Source: Oligoflexus sp.
GTDB lineage: Bacteria > Bdellovibrionota_B > Oligoflexia > Oligoflexales > Oligoflexaceae
NCBI GenBank assembly: GCA_030151925.1
Contig: JASLCY010000148.1
Span: 1-7,647, forward strand
Length of the DNA: 7,647 bases
Direction of reading: 5' to 3'
Shown here: in pieces, positions 1-5,999 of the stretch
Layout of the letters: each line of letters starts with the position of its first letter
Position numbering within the stretch: the first letter of the stretch is position 1
Translations under genes and position numbers: made by a program
The notes under the pieces: generated by a model
What the model was told of the DNA's origin: nothing
What the model saw: only the letters and a program-made list of their open reading frames with translations
Database searches by the model: none

Positions 1-1363
1 CTACGACGCCAAGGATTCCGCCCAGGGCGCGGGTCGCGTTTTGCAGCTCAAAAGCCAGCATTTCATCATACGCCCCGTTTTTGACCCCGGCGAAGAACTG
101 ATCGAGGTCGGCCTTCGCCTGCTGGATGGCCTGGTGATGCCGCGCGGAGCTTACGAAAGCCTGATCCGACAGCTGCCCGACATAACCGTCGACTTTTTTC
201 GCAAGGGTTTCCTCGAGCTGGTCGAGCCCATGATCCCTGAGGCAGGATATCGCGATATATCCATCACGAGCCTTGGCGCCGGGGAGATCGGCCTTGGTCT
301 GGATGCGGAGTATCTTCTCGGGCCCTATCTTCCGGGCCAGGGCTTCGACTTCGCCATAGGCTGAGGCTTCGGCGTTCATCGCCACCAGCAGGAGCACGAG
401 ATCGGCCTTAGAGGCCAAATCCAGGGCTTTATCCACGCCCATCTTCTCGATGGTGTCCTCGGTCTCGCGCACGCCCGCCGTATCGATAAGGCGAATGAGG
501 CGACCGCGGATGCGGCACGGCTCTTCGAGATAATCCCGCGTCGTGCCCGCGATATCGCTGACGATCGCCCTATCGTGCTTGAGCAGGGTGTTCATCAGCG
601 TGGATTTCCCCATATTGGGCTCGCCGATGATCGCCACCATGAGGCCCTGAGCCGCCACGCGACCCGATTGATAGCTCCGCTCGAGTTTATCGAGCTGCGC
701 GGCCACGCCCCTCACCTTGTGCACGACGGTCTCGAGCGCGACGTCCTGCGTATCCCCTTCATCCGGGAAGTCGATGCGCGCCGCGAGGAAAGCGAGCGTT
801 CCGATGAGGCGCGAGCGCAGCTCCTCGATGGTCTCCGAGAAGAGGCCGGTCGCGAGCTGGCGAGCCGCGACCCATTGCTGGTGCGTGCCGGCCTCGACCA
901 GTTGTTTGATGCCTTCCGCGGAGCTGAGGTCCATCTTGCCGTTGAGGAAGGCCCGACGCGTGAATTCTCCGGGCTCGGCCTGACGGAAGCCGTGGGCGAA
1001 GAGGGTCTGCAGTATGCGTTGGACGATATAAGGACCGCCGTGACAGAAGAGTTCGACGGAATCCTCGCCCGTGAAGGAATGAGGGCCGACGAAGACCGCC
1101 ATCATCAGCTGGTCTATCGTCTCTTCGGTCTCGGGATCGATGAATTGCGTGAGGACCATCGTCCGGGGCGGAACCTCCGCCGCGTTCCTCAGAAGAAGCG
1201 GCTCGAGCATCTCGATCACGCCGCTGCCGCTCATGCGGATGACTGCGATCGCCGCAGCCCCGGGAGCCGTCGAGAGCGCCGCGATAGGCTCGCTCAAAAC
1301 GGAAAACCCGGTATGGACCGGGCTATAGGAGTCGAGAAGGGAATGGCCTTGCTTATCCTTCAT
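1..1363 (-). CDS. mnmE: tRNA uridine-5-carboxymethylaminomethyl GTPase MnmE, 3' end cut by window
   Basis: With MnmG, this GTPase makes the (carboxymethyl)aminomethyl group at C5 of wobble uridine 34 in tRNAs, using a folate donor. I translated 454 codons from the minus strand. The N-terminal folate-binding domain carries FTGEDSVELFCHGG near residues 97-110 and EFTRRAFLNGKMDL near 133-146. The GTPase domain has G1 GEPNMGKS (247-254), a GTTRD switch (273-277), DTAG (294-297) and G4 TKAD (356-359), where the usual form is NKxD. The frame runs off the window still open. The family's terminal FCIGK segment is not in view, so roughly 15 residues are missing. The ATG overlaps the end of jag by 11 bases, implying translational coupling. 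It gives an N-terminus about 20 residues longer than usual; a TTG at codon 23 would give a more typical length. Identification is firm; the start is less so. Confidence 0.96.
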   Translation of the reverse strand, partial: MKDKQGHSLLDSYSPVHTGFSVLSEPIAALSTAPGAAAIAVIRMSGSGVIEMLEPLLLRNAAEVPPRTMVLTQFIDPETEETIDQLMMAVFVGPHSFTGEDSVELFCHGGPYIVQRILQTLFAHGFRQAEPGEFTRRAFLNGKMDLSSAEGIKQLVEAGTHQQWVAARQLATGLFSETIEELRSRLIGTLAFLAARIDFPDEGDTQDVALETVVHKVRGVAAQLDKLERSYQSGRVAAQGLMVAIIGEPNMGKSTLMNTLLKHDRAIVSDIAGTTRDYLEEPCRIRGRLIRLIDTAGVRETEDTIEKMGVDKALDLASKADLVLLLVAMNAEASAYGEVEALARKIGPEKILRIQTKADLPGAKARDGYIAISCLRDHGLDQLEETLAKKVDGYVGQLSDQAFVSSARHHQAIQQAKADLDQFFAGVKNGAYDEMLAFELQNATRALGGILGVV

Positions 1364-2108
1364 CACCGATCTCTGCTTCGTCTTTTCGGCGAATCGGCAG
1401 AATCATCAATTTACGGTTAGGACCCGTGCCGATCGACTTGGTGTAAACACGTTCGTCTTTGTCGAGAGCCATATGGATGATCTTACGATCGTAGGAACTT
1501 TTGTAGTTCAAAACGATAGGGCGTTTGTTCTCATGAACTTTTTCCGAAAGATCCTTGGCGAGTTCCACGAGATCGGTCTCGCGACGGCGGCGCTGGCCCT
1601 GCACGTCGATGAAAATGCGGAAAGGCAATTCACGCTTCAGGTGACGAGGCTTCTTGCGCAGGACGTGCTCGAGCGCTTCCGCGAGCTTGCTGTTCTTCAG
1701 CATCTGGCCCGCGAGGTATTCATTGTCGCAATCCAGGACGAGGCGGCCGTCGTTGAGCTCGGCGCTGACACGCACTTCCTCTCCGGCGATCGCGCTGCAG
1801 ACCTCTTGGCAGAAGACCCGCAGGTCTTCTTTGAGCGCGTTGAGCTCCTGCGGCGAGAGCTGCTCGACTTCGCCCGCGGCTTCCTGCTCGTCGTCGCTCA
1901 GGTAATCCAGCGAAGGGGCTGGGGTCGATTTCTTCCAAGCCTCGATCTCGACCTTCTTGGAGAGGAACGAGAAGAGGCCGGTGGATTCTTTGCTAACCAA
2001 ACGATAGTCGAGTCGCTCCTGATCAACCTGCAGTTGGCGAGCTGCTTCGGTCAGCGCACCGTCCAATGTTTTGGCCGATACGCGAATCTCATGAGACTTA
2101 CTCTGCAT
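1353..2108 (-). CDS. jag: Jag/KhpB-type RNA-binding protein (Jag-N, KH-like, R3H)
   Basis: Jag (SpoIIIJ-associated protein, also KhpB) is a cytoplasmic RNA-binding protein usually encoded just after yidC. The 251 residues show three parts. Residues 1-57 match the Jag-N domain, with the GLFSFLSKK stretch at 44-52. A linker rich in acidic residues and proline follows. A KH-like region spans about 90-170, and an R3H domain about 172-238 has the R-x3-H signature in SYDRKIIH (R208, H212) and ends in GPNRKLMILP. The KH region is odd: the usual GKRG-type GxxG RNA-binding loop is replaced by LKNSKL around 137-142. The start is the ATG after AGGAG with a 6-base spacer. It lies 55 bases after yidC and overlaps mnmE by 11 bases. 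In other bacteria the family binds RNA and affects cell envelope growth; its target here is unknown. Confidence 0.93.
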   Translation of the reverse strand: MQSKSHEIRVSAKTLDGALTEAARQLQVDQERLDYRLVSKESTGLFSFLSKKVEIEAWKKSTPAPSLDYLSDDEQEAAGEVEQLSPQELNALKEDLRVFCQEVCSAIAGEEVRVSAELNDGRLVLDCDNEYLAGQMLKNSKLAEALEHVLRKKPRHLKRELPFRIFIDVQGQRRRRETDLVELAKDLSEKVHENKRPIVLNYKSSYDRKIIHMALDKDERVYTKSIGTGPNRKLMILPIRRKDEAEIGDEG

Positions 2109-2128
2109 TGAATTCTCCTGCTTGATTT

Positions 2129-2150
2129 CCCACGCGGACTGGAGCGCGGG
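2129..2150 (-). other. mRNA stem-loop between yidC and jag
   Basis: In the leftward transcript, CCCGCGC and GCGTGGG can form a 7-pair stem including one G·U pair, around an 8-base loop. No run of U follows, so it does not look like an intrinsic terminator. It could slow RNase decay or modulate the relative expression of yidC and jag, but that role is inference. Just upstream, AAGGAGGA at 2155-2162 is a strong Shine-Dalgarno-like sequence directly after the yidC stop, with no start codon at a usable distance. Confidence 0.4.
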
Positions 2151-2163
2151 CCGATCCTCCTTT

Positions 2164-3807
2164 TCAGAGGTTCTCGACCTTGATTCGGGCGTTCAACCAG
2201 CGCTGTTGAGCGATGGAGATGATGGTATTGGTTAACATGTAGATAACCATACCGGCCGGAAGCGACAGTCCCATCAGAGAAAAGATTATTGGCATTAAGA
2301 GCATGATCTTTTCTTGATTTTTATCCATACCGGGGTTGGGAGTCAATTTTTGTTGAATAAGCATTCCGACGCCAAGAAGGATTGGCGTGACATAGTAAGG
2401 ATCTTTGGCAGAGAGATCCGTAAGCCAACCATAGAATGCAGCGTGTCTCAGCTCGATAGCCTGCGACAAAACGTTATAGAAGGCGATGAATACGGGAATT
2501 TGTGGCAAAATCGGCAAACATCCTTTGAAAGGATTTACGCGATTTTGGGACATGAATGCCATCAGCTCGCGTTGTTGACGTGCTGGATCCTCTTTATATT
2601 TCTCGCGCAGCGCATTCATCTGCGGCTGAAGTTTCTGCATGCGTTTCGCGGAGAGTGCGGCTGAACGAGTGAGCGGATAGAACGCAAGCTTGAGGAGTAT
2701 CGTCACGATGATGATCGCGAGACCCCAGTTGCCGGTCACCTGATGCATGCCTTTGAGCGCCGTGAGGAGAGGACGGGCGAGGACGGAGAAGAATCCGTAC
2801 TTCACCGCGCTCCTGATATTCGGATCGAAGGCTTCGAGCACGTCGCCCTTTTTCGGACCGAAGTAGCCGGTGAGTTTGAGGTTCACCGAGGAACCGGGCG
2901 GCACGAGGCCATACTTTTGCCCGATGACGGTCCCGATCTCACAGTGAGCCTCATTCGAATCGCTCAGGCGCTCGACCAGGTAATCAGCCGTCTGATCCTT
3001 CGCCCACACGAGGCCTAAGAAATAGTGCTTATCGAAACCGACATAGTCGAGTTTTTCGTTCTTGAGGTTGACCGGAGCTTCCGCATCTTTCTCGCAGACC
3101 TTCTTCAGAGCCGTGTCGTGGCGTTTGCCTTCGAGGCCATAGAGGACGCCGACGTCAGCCGGCGAGGAAGGGCTGAGGAAGCTGCCGCCGCTCGTCGGGA
3201 TCGTCAGATCCTGTTTGACGAGAGCCGCGCCGTTGAGCTCGAGATCTTTGTCACCCGCGTTTTTAAAGCTGACGATCACGTTGATGCCGTATCCGTCGGC
3301 AGGAACCGTATAGGTCTGCGTGACTTCCCAGGGGCCTTCGGTGCGCGTGAAGGCGATAGTGTCGCCTTCGCGTTTCGCGCTGTAACCCGAACGGACCGCA
3401 CGATCGGTCGGCGTCACGATCCCCTGCAGGGTCATTTCACCGTCGAGCACGTTGATGAATTCGGTTTCGCCCTTGCGCGCCGCATACTCCTTGAGGAGGA
3501 TCGCGCTGATGCCCGCTTTGCTCTGATCGAACTTGATCACGCGCTGGCCGTTTTCAAAGGTCAGGTCGGCATCGCTCAATTGCGTGACCGCAACCGTGGA
3601 AGCCGTCATGGTCGAAGCGGGTTTATCGGGAGAAGATGCGGCACCATCGGTCTTCGGAGCGTCGGCGGCCGGTTTGGAGGCTACTTCCGCTTCGTTTTTC
3701 GTGTTGTTGTAGGCGTCGGGATATTTGTTCTGGAGGTAATAGTTATACCCCATGATGAACAGAAAGGCGACGACGATCGCGGATAGGGTTCTTTTATCCA
3801 TGTTCAT
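2164..3807 (-). CDS. yidC: membrane protein insertase YidC (Oxa1 family, with periplasmic domain)
   Basis: YidC inserts and folds inner-membrane proteins, alone or with SecYEG. The 547-residue length is that of Gram-negative YidC. TM1 lies near residues 8-24, then a Pro/Ala/Ser/Thr-rich linker (about 40-75) and the large periplasmic domain (about 75-330). The conserved Oxa1 core follows: TM2 about 360-380 with YPLTR and Arg381 in the position of the functionally important groove arginine, a cytoplasmic helical hairpin about 385-420 (KMQ..QPQM type), then TM3 about 428-450 after NPFKGCLPILPQIPVF, TM4 about 470-487 and TM5 about 500-530. No long basic C-terminal tail is present. The start ATG shares ATGA with the yidD stop. 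GGAGGT at 3819-3824, inside yidD, sits 11 bases upstream and favours this ATG over a second ATG two codons later. Confidence 0.97.
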   Translation of the reverse strand: MNMDKRTLSAIVVAFLFIMGYNYYLQNKYPDAYNNTKNEAEVASKPAADAPKTDGAASSPDKPASTMTASTVAVTQLSDADLTFENGQRVIKFDQSKAGISAILLKEYAARKGETEFINVLDGEMTLQGIVTPTDRAVRSGYSAKREGDTIAFTRTEGPWEVTQTYTVPADGYGINVIVSFKNAGDKDLELNGAALVKQDLTIPTSGGSFLSPSSPADVGVLYGLEGKRHDTALKKVCEKDAEAPVNLKNEKLDYVGFDKHYFLGLVWAKDQTADYLVERLSDSNEAHCEIGTVIGQKYGLVPPGSSVNLKLTGYFGPKKGDVLEAFDPNIRSAVKYGFFSVLARPLLTALKGMHQVTGNWGLAIIIVTILLKLAFYPLTRSAALSAKRMQKLQPQMNALREKYKEDPARQQRELMAFMSQNRVNPFKGCLPILPQIPVFIAFYNVLSQAIELRHAAFYGWLTDLSAKDPYYVTPILLGVGMLIQQKLTPNPGMDKNQEKIMLLMPIIFSLMGLSLPAGMVIYMLTNTIISIAQQRWLNARIKVENL

Positions 3808-4010
3808 GGCAGATCAACACCTCCGGGGTGCCAAGGGTGGCATTTTAAAAGTCTCAGAAGGATTTTTCGGGAAGCTTCAGAGAATGAATACGTTTCGAGG
3901 CAGCTGACAGCGTAGCGCGAGCAGCTAGGATAGAAGCGACAGCGCGGTCCCAGCAAGGGCGCCAGGCCTATCTGGTAGATTCTGATGAACACTATAAACA
4001 GACGACCCAT
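3804..4010 (-). CDS. yidD: membrane protein insertion efficiency factor YidD
   Basis: This 68-residue protein belongs to the small YidD family, a membrane-associated factor thought to assist YidC-dependent insertion. It shows a hydrophobic, basic N-terminus (residues 4-20), then the family core GPRCRFYPSCSRYA (21-34), and finally LLKCHPWHPGG (54-64). Cysteines are at 24, 30, 37 and 57. The family usually continues as GGxDPVP; here it ends GGVDLP and stops, because the stop codon overlaps the yidC start (ATGA). The ATG is preceded by AGGA with an 8-base spacer. It lies 41 bases after rnpA. The order rnpA–yidD–yidC is the usual one, so the identification is secure despite the small size. Confidence 0.93.
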   Translation of the reverse strand: MGRLFIVFIRIYQIGLAPLLGPRCRFYPSCSRYAVSCLETYSFSEASRKILLRLLKCHPWHPGGVDLP

Positions 4011-4051
4011 CGGTTCAGTCCTAACATGACATCAGACCAGCCTACCGCTCT

Positions 4052-4441
4052 TCAGACTTTCACCGGCTCTTTCGCAAGACGCTGATGAACTTTGCCAAGG
4101 GCTTGCCCCAGCGCTTCGCCTATGGCCTCGAAGGTCGCATCGGCAGCGGTATTACGCGCGATGACGACGAGGTCCAGGCCCGCGGGTCGGTTGGGAAGAG
4201 TCCGAAAAAGCTCGCGAAGGCGCCTACGCACACGATTCCTCGTGACGGCGCCCCCGACTTTTTTGGAAACGATAAATCCGATTCTCGAAGTGGATCCCTG
4301 ACTGCGGCGACCAAGCATCACAAGGTAAGGCGTGACGACTTTGGTGCCATTGTCCATGGTTCGTGTGAATTCGGGTCTCTTAAGCAGTCTGAGCTGCTTA
4401 GGAAAAGCGAACGACGATGGGGCCTCGGAAGGAGGATTCAT
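4052..4441 (-). CDS. rnpA: ribonuclease P protein component (C5)
   Basis: RnpA is the protein subunit of RNase P. It binds the 5' leader of pre-tRNA and helps the catalytic RNA cleave it. In the 129-residue reading, the start of the domain is FPKQLRLLKRPEF (about 13-25), with the substrate-contacting Phe near 13 preceded by a short Ser/Pro-rich tail. A central strand has RIGFIVSKKVGGAV, followed by the hallmark RNR motif TRNRVRRRLRELFR (67-80), and LDLVVIARNTA (89-99). The frame is open further upstream to a TTG at 4480 inside rpmH. I chose the ATG at 4441 because it avoids a 26-base overlap with rpmH and is close to family length, but no clear Shine-Dalgarno precedes it, so expression may depend on coupling to rpmH, whose stop lies 13 bases before. 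Confidence 0.93.
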   Translation of the reverse strand: MNPPSEAPSSFAFPKQLRLLKRPEFTRTMDNGTKVVTPYLVMLGRRSQGSTSRIGFIVSKKVGGAVTRNRVRRRLRELFRTLPNRPAGLDLVVIARNTAADATFEAIGEALGQALGKVHQRLAKEPVKV

Positions 4442-4454
4442 AGACGTTTGAAAA

Positions 4455-4610
4455 TTACTTTTGATAGATGACTGGAACAAGGCGTTTACGGCCTTTAGCG
4501 CGACGACGGGACAGAACGTTGCGTCCGCCTGGGGTCGACATACGAGCGCGGAAACCGTGGTTGCGTTTGCGCTTCAGCTTGCTTGGTTGAAAAGTACGTT
4601 TAGAAGTCAT
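4455..4610 (-). CDS. rpmH: 50S ribosomal protein L34 (bL34)
   Basis: This is a 51-residue, very basic protein of the large ribosomal subunit. Translation of the minus strand gives [20 protein letters not shown] at the N-terminus, then [20 protein letters not shown] and RKRL, which is the L34 pattern nearly position for position. It has two extra residues before the usual KRTFQPS and a seven-residue tail (VPVIYQK) after KRL, making it slightly longer than the common 44-47 residues. GGAG lies 6 bases before the ATG. It is the first gene of the leftward operon, followed 13 bases later by rnpA, the classical pairing. Confidence 0.96.
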   Translation of the reverse strand: MTSKRTFQPSKLKRKRNHGFRARMSTPGGRNVLSRRRAKGRKRLVPVIYQK

Positions 4611-4671
4611 TGTATTCTCCTCAGGTCTTGGCCCAACGCCGCATAATCAATTTGCTGAATATCAGAAAGCG

Positions 4672-4710
4672 CCTGCAGCAGCAGGAACTCGCAGTTGGGA
4701 CAGCCGCGAG
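4672..4710 (-). other. structured 5' leader of the rpmH operon (putative hairpins)
   Basis: Directly downstream of the proposed rpmH -10 box, the transcript can form CTCGC/GCGAG (4706-4710 with 4688-4692, 13-base loop) and then CCTGC/GCAGG around TGCT (4672-4685). CCCAAC at 4694-4699 can instead pair with GTTGGG at 4632-4637, closer to the start codon. These elements could alternate and affect expression, but short stems like these occur by chance. Confidence 0.3.
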
Positions 4711-4739
4711 AATCTATCAGAACACCTCTGGCCTTGCAA
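4711..4739 (-). promoter_or_regulatory. candidate promoter of the rpmH–mnmE operon
   Basis: Reading leftward, TTGCAA (4734-4739) is separated by exactly 17 bases from TAGATT (4711-4716), which is preceded by TGA, an extended -10 (TGn). Both hexamers match 4 of 6 of the sigma70 consensus. Transcription would start near 4704 and leave a leader of roughly 95 bases before rpmH. No other good candidate is seen in the gap on this strand. Confidence 0.5.
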
Positions 4740-4790
4740 GAAATCTAGGAGCAGAGCGTAAAGAACTCCTTACTGCACGTCATTTTCCTC

Positions 4791-4819
4791 TAGACACAAG
4801 CCAAAATGTCGCTTATAAG
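4791..4819 (+). promoter_or_regulatory. candidate sigma70 promoter of the rightward operon
   Basis: TAGACA (4791-4796) and TATAAG (4814-4819) each match 5 of 6 consensus bases and are separated by 17 bases. Transcription would begin near 4826, giving a short leader of about 24 bases with AGGA before the ATG at 4850. It likely drives the exported-protein gene, alr and the VOC gene. It is divergent from the rpmH promoter, with about 50 bases between the two -35 boxes. Confidence 0.55.
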
Positions 4820-4849
4820 CCGTCTCATAATGGTTTTAGGAAAAATCGT

Positions 4850-5983
4850 ATGCAGCGGCTAGCCGTCATTTTTGCGCTTTTTGCGCAGTTTTTGATAGCG
4901 CCCACTTTGTGGGGTGCTCTTCCGACCCAAAACATAGAGCTCAATCCGGTCCGCGTCCTGATCGATCGCGAGGATCGTATCCACGTGAGCTATCAACGCC
5001 AATGCGGCGCAATCTTTGCCGGTTTTACGCTCCGCACTTCCAGTCAAAAAGAACTCTTCGTAGCCGTGGCTACCGAACGTCCCAACTTCCGCTGCATGGG
5101 CCTCACGGGCATCGAAGAACTTATTATACCTAAGCTCAAAGGCTCTGACTTCGCCGCGGTGCTCTCTCTGAACACCACGACCGAGCCGGTTCACCTCAAG
5201 CTTTCCCCCGTTCAAAATTTCAACCAAGTCCACGAAGCGGACGGCGAATATCGCTTTGAGCTCCTCTACACCTCGCAGTGCGGCACCGCCCTCGGCGTGA
5301 ACCTCTTCCCGAAGGCCAACGGCTATGAGCTCAGCGTGCTCGAAGGCCGCTCGAGCCGCTTCGACAACTGCAACCGCGCGACCAAGCTCGTTCAGTATCC
5401 CCACCTGAACCTGAGCCACGCGCCCCTTACCGCCCTGGCGAACTTCGACGAGGATACGAGGGATCCGCGCTTCACTCTGCGCCGCGTGAAAACCCAGCTC
5501 ATGCAAAAGCAGGGCTACACCCAGGTCCAATACCTCCGTCGCTGCGATGAAGCCCCGGTCGGCCTCGTCCGCACCGAAACCGATGATGGCCTCGTGCTGT
5601 CGGTCCTCGTCGCGCGTTATCCGGAAGTGAAATGCCTCGCGGATAGCCCGGAGAAGATCTGGACCGCCTACCCGGAAAAGATCCGCGATAAGAATATCCT
5701 GCCCTACGCGGGCGATAAGAAGACTCGTCAACTGCTCATCAAGCGCCCCAGCAGCTATGGTGTCGATAACGATAACCTCAGCATCTCAACCTACGCTTCT
5801 TGCCAAAACGACATCGGAATCATCTCGCGCACGACCGCGAAAGGTTACGCCGTCGGCATTCTCGAAGCCCCATCGAGCACACCGTGCAATTCCGGTTTGA
5901 AAGAGGTAACCTATACCTATAACTGGAACTACGAACGGGGTGTGCCTCGCGATGTGAAACCCCTTCAGCTCGTAGGTCTCTGA
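4850..5983 (+). CDS. exported protein with four Cys-pair repeats, function unknown
   Basis: I do not recognise this 377-residue protein. It begins with a Sec-type signal peptide: a short basic start (MQR), a hydrophobic stretch at about residues 4-20, and probable cleavage near 22-23. There is no lipobox cysteine. The mature part consists of four degenerate repeats, at about 44-94, 134-184, 224-275 and 310-357. Each has a beta-like strand with tyrosine or leucine ending in Cys, a Gly 5-6 residues later, a second strand of GxxLxVL type, and a second Cys. The eight cysteines (52/82, 144/174, 232/262, 318/346) are the only ones, with spacings 30, 30, 30, 28, which suggests four intra-repeat disulfides in the periplasm or outside. 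The ATG has AGGA upstream; the frame is open to a TTG at 4610, but that extension would bury the signal peptide. Alr follows after 16 bases. Confidence 0.85.
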   Translation: MQRLAVIFALFAQFLIAPTLWGALPTQNIELNPVRVLIDREDRIHVSYQRQCGAIFAGFTLRTSSQKELFVAVATERPNFRCMGLTGIEELIIPKLKGSDFAAVLSLNTTTEPVHLKLSPVQNFNQVHEADGEYRFELLYTSQCGTALGVNLFPKANGYELSVLEGRSSRFDNCNRATKLVQYPHLNLSHAPLTALANFDEDTRDPRFTLRRVKTQLMQKQGYTQVQYLRRCDEAPVGLVRTETDDGLVLSVLVARYPEVKCLADSPEKIWTAYPEKIRDKNILPYAGDKKTRQLLIKRPSSYGVDNDNLSISTYASCQNDIGIISRTTAKGYAVGILEAPSSTPCNSGLKEVTYTYNWNYERGVPRDVKPLQLVGL

Positions 5984-5999
5984 GCATAGGGAAGCTTTC

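Noticed and set aside
429..437. DnaA-box-like TTATCCACG
   Set aside because: It is a single near-match inside the mnmE coding sequence; similar partial matches at 2321 and 3794 lie inside yidC and do not cluster.
575..1420. Open frame of 281 codons on the plus strand
   Set aside because: It is the antisense shadow of mnmE; the minus strand encodes all MnmE motifs in order and the plus translation resembles no protein family.
2129..2150. Intrinsic terminator after yidC
   Set aside because: The stem exists but is followed by AAATC rather than a U run, and jag follows closely in the same direction.
3025..3786. Open frame of 253 codons on the plus strand
   Set aside because: It is antisense to yidC's periplasmic domain and N-terminus; its Arg/Val/Phe-rich composition is typical of a GC-rich shadow frame.
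4610..4849. TTG-started upstream extension of the exported protein
   Set aside because: It would cover the whole intergenic region and promoter and place 80 residues before a clear signal peptide.
4859..5731. Open frame of 290 codons on the minus strand
   Set aside because: The plus strand here has a signal peptide, a promoter, a Shine-Dalgarno and regularly spaced cysteine pairs; the minus frame has none of these.
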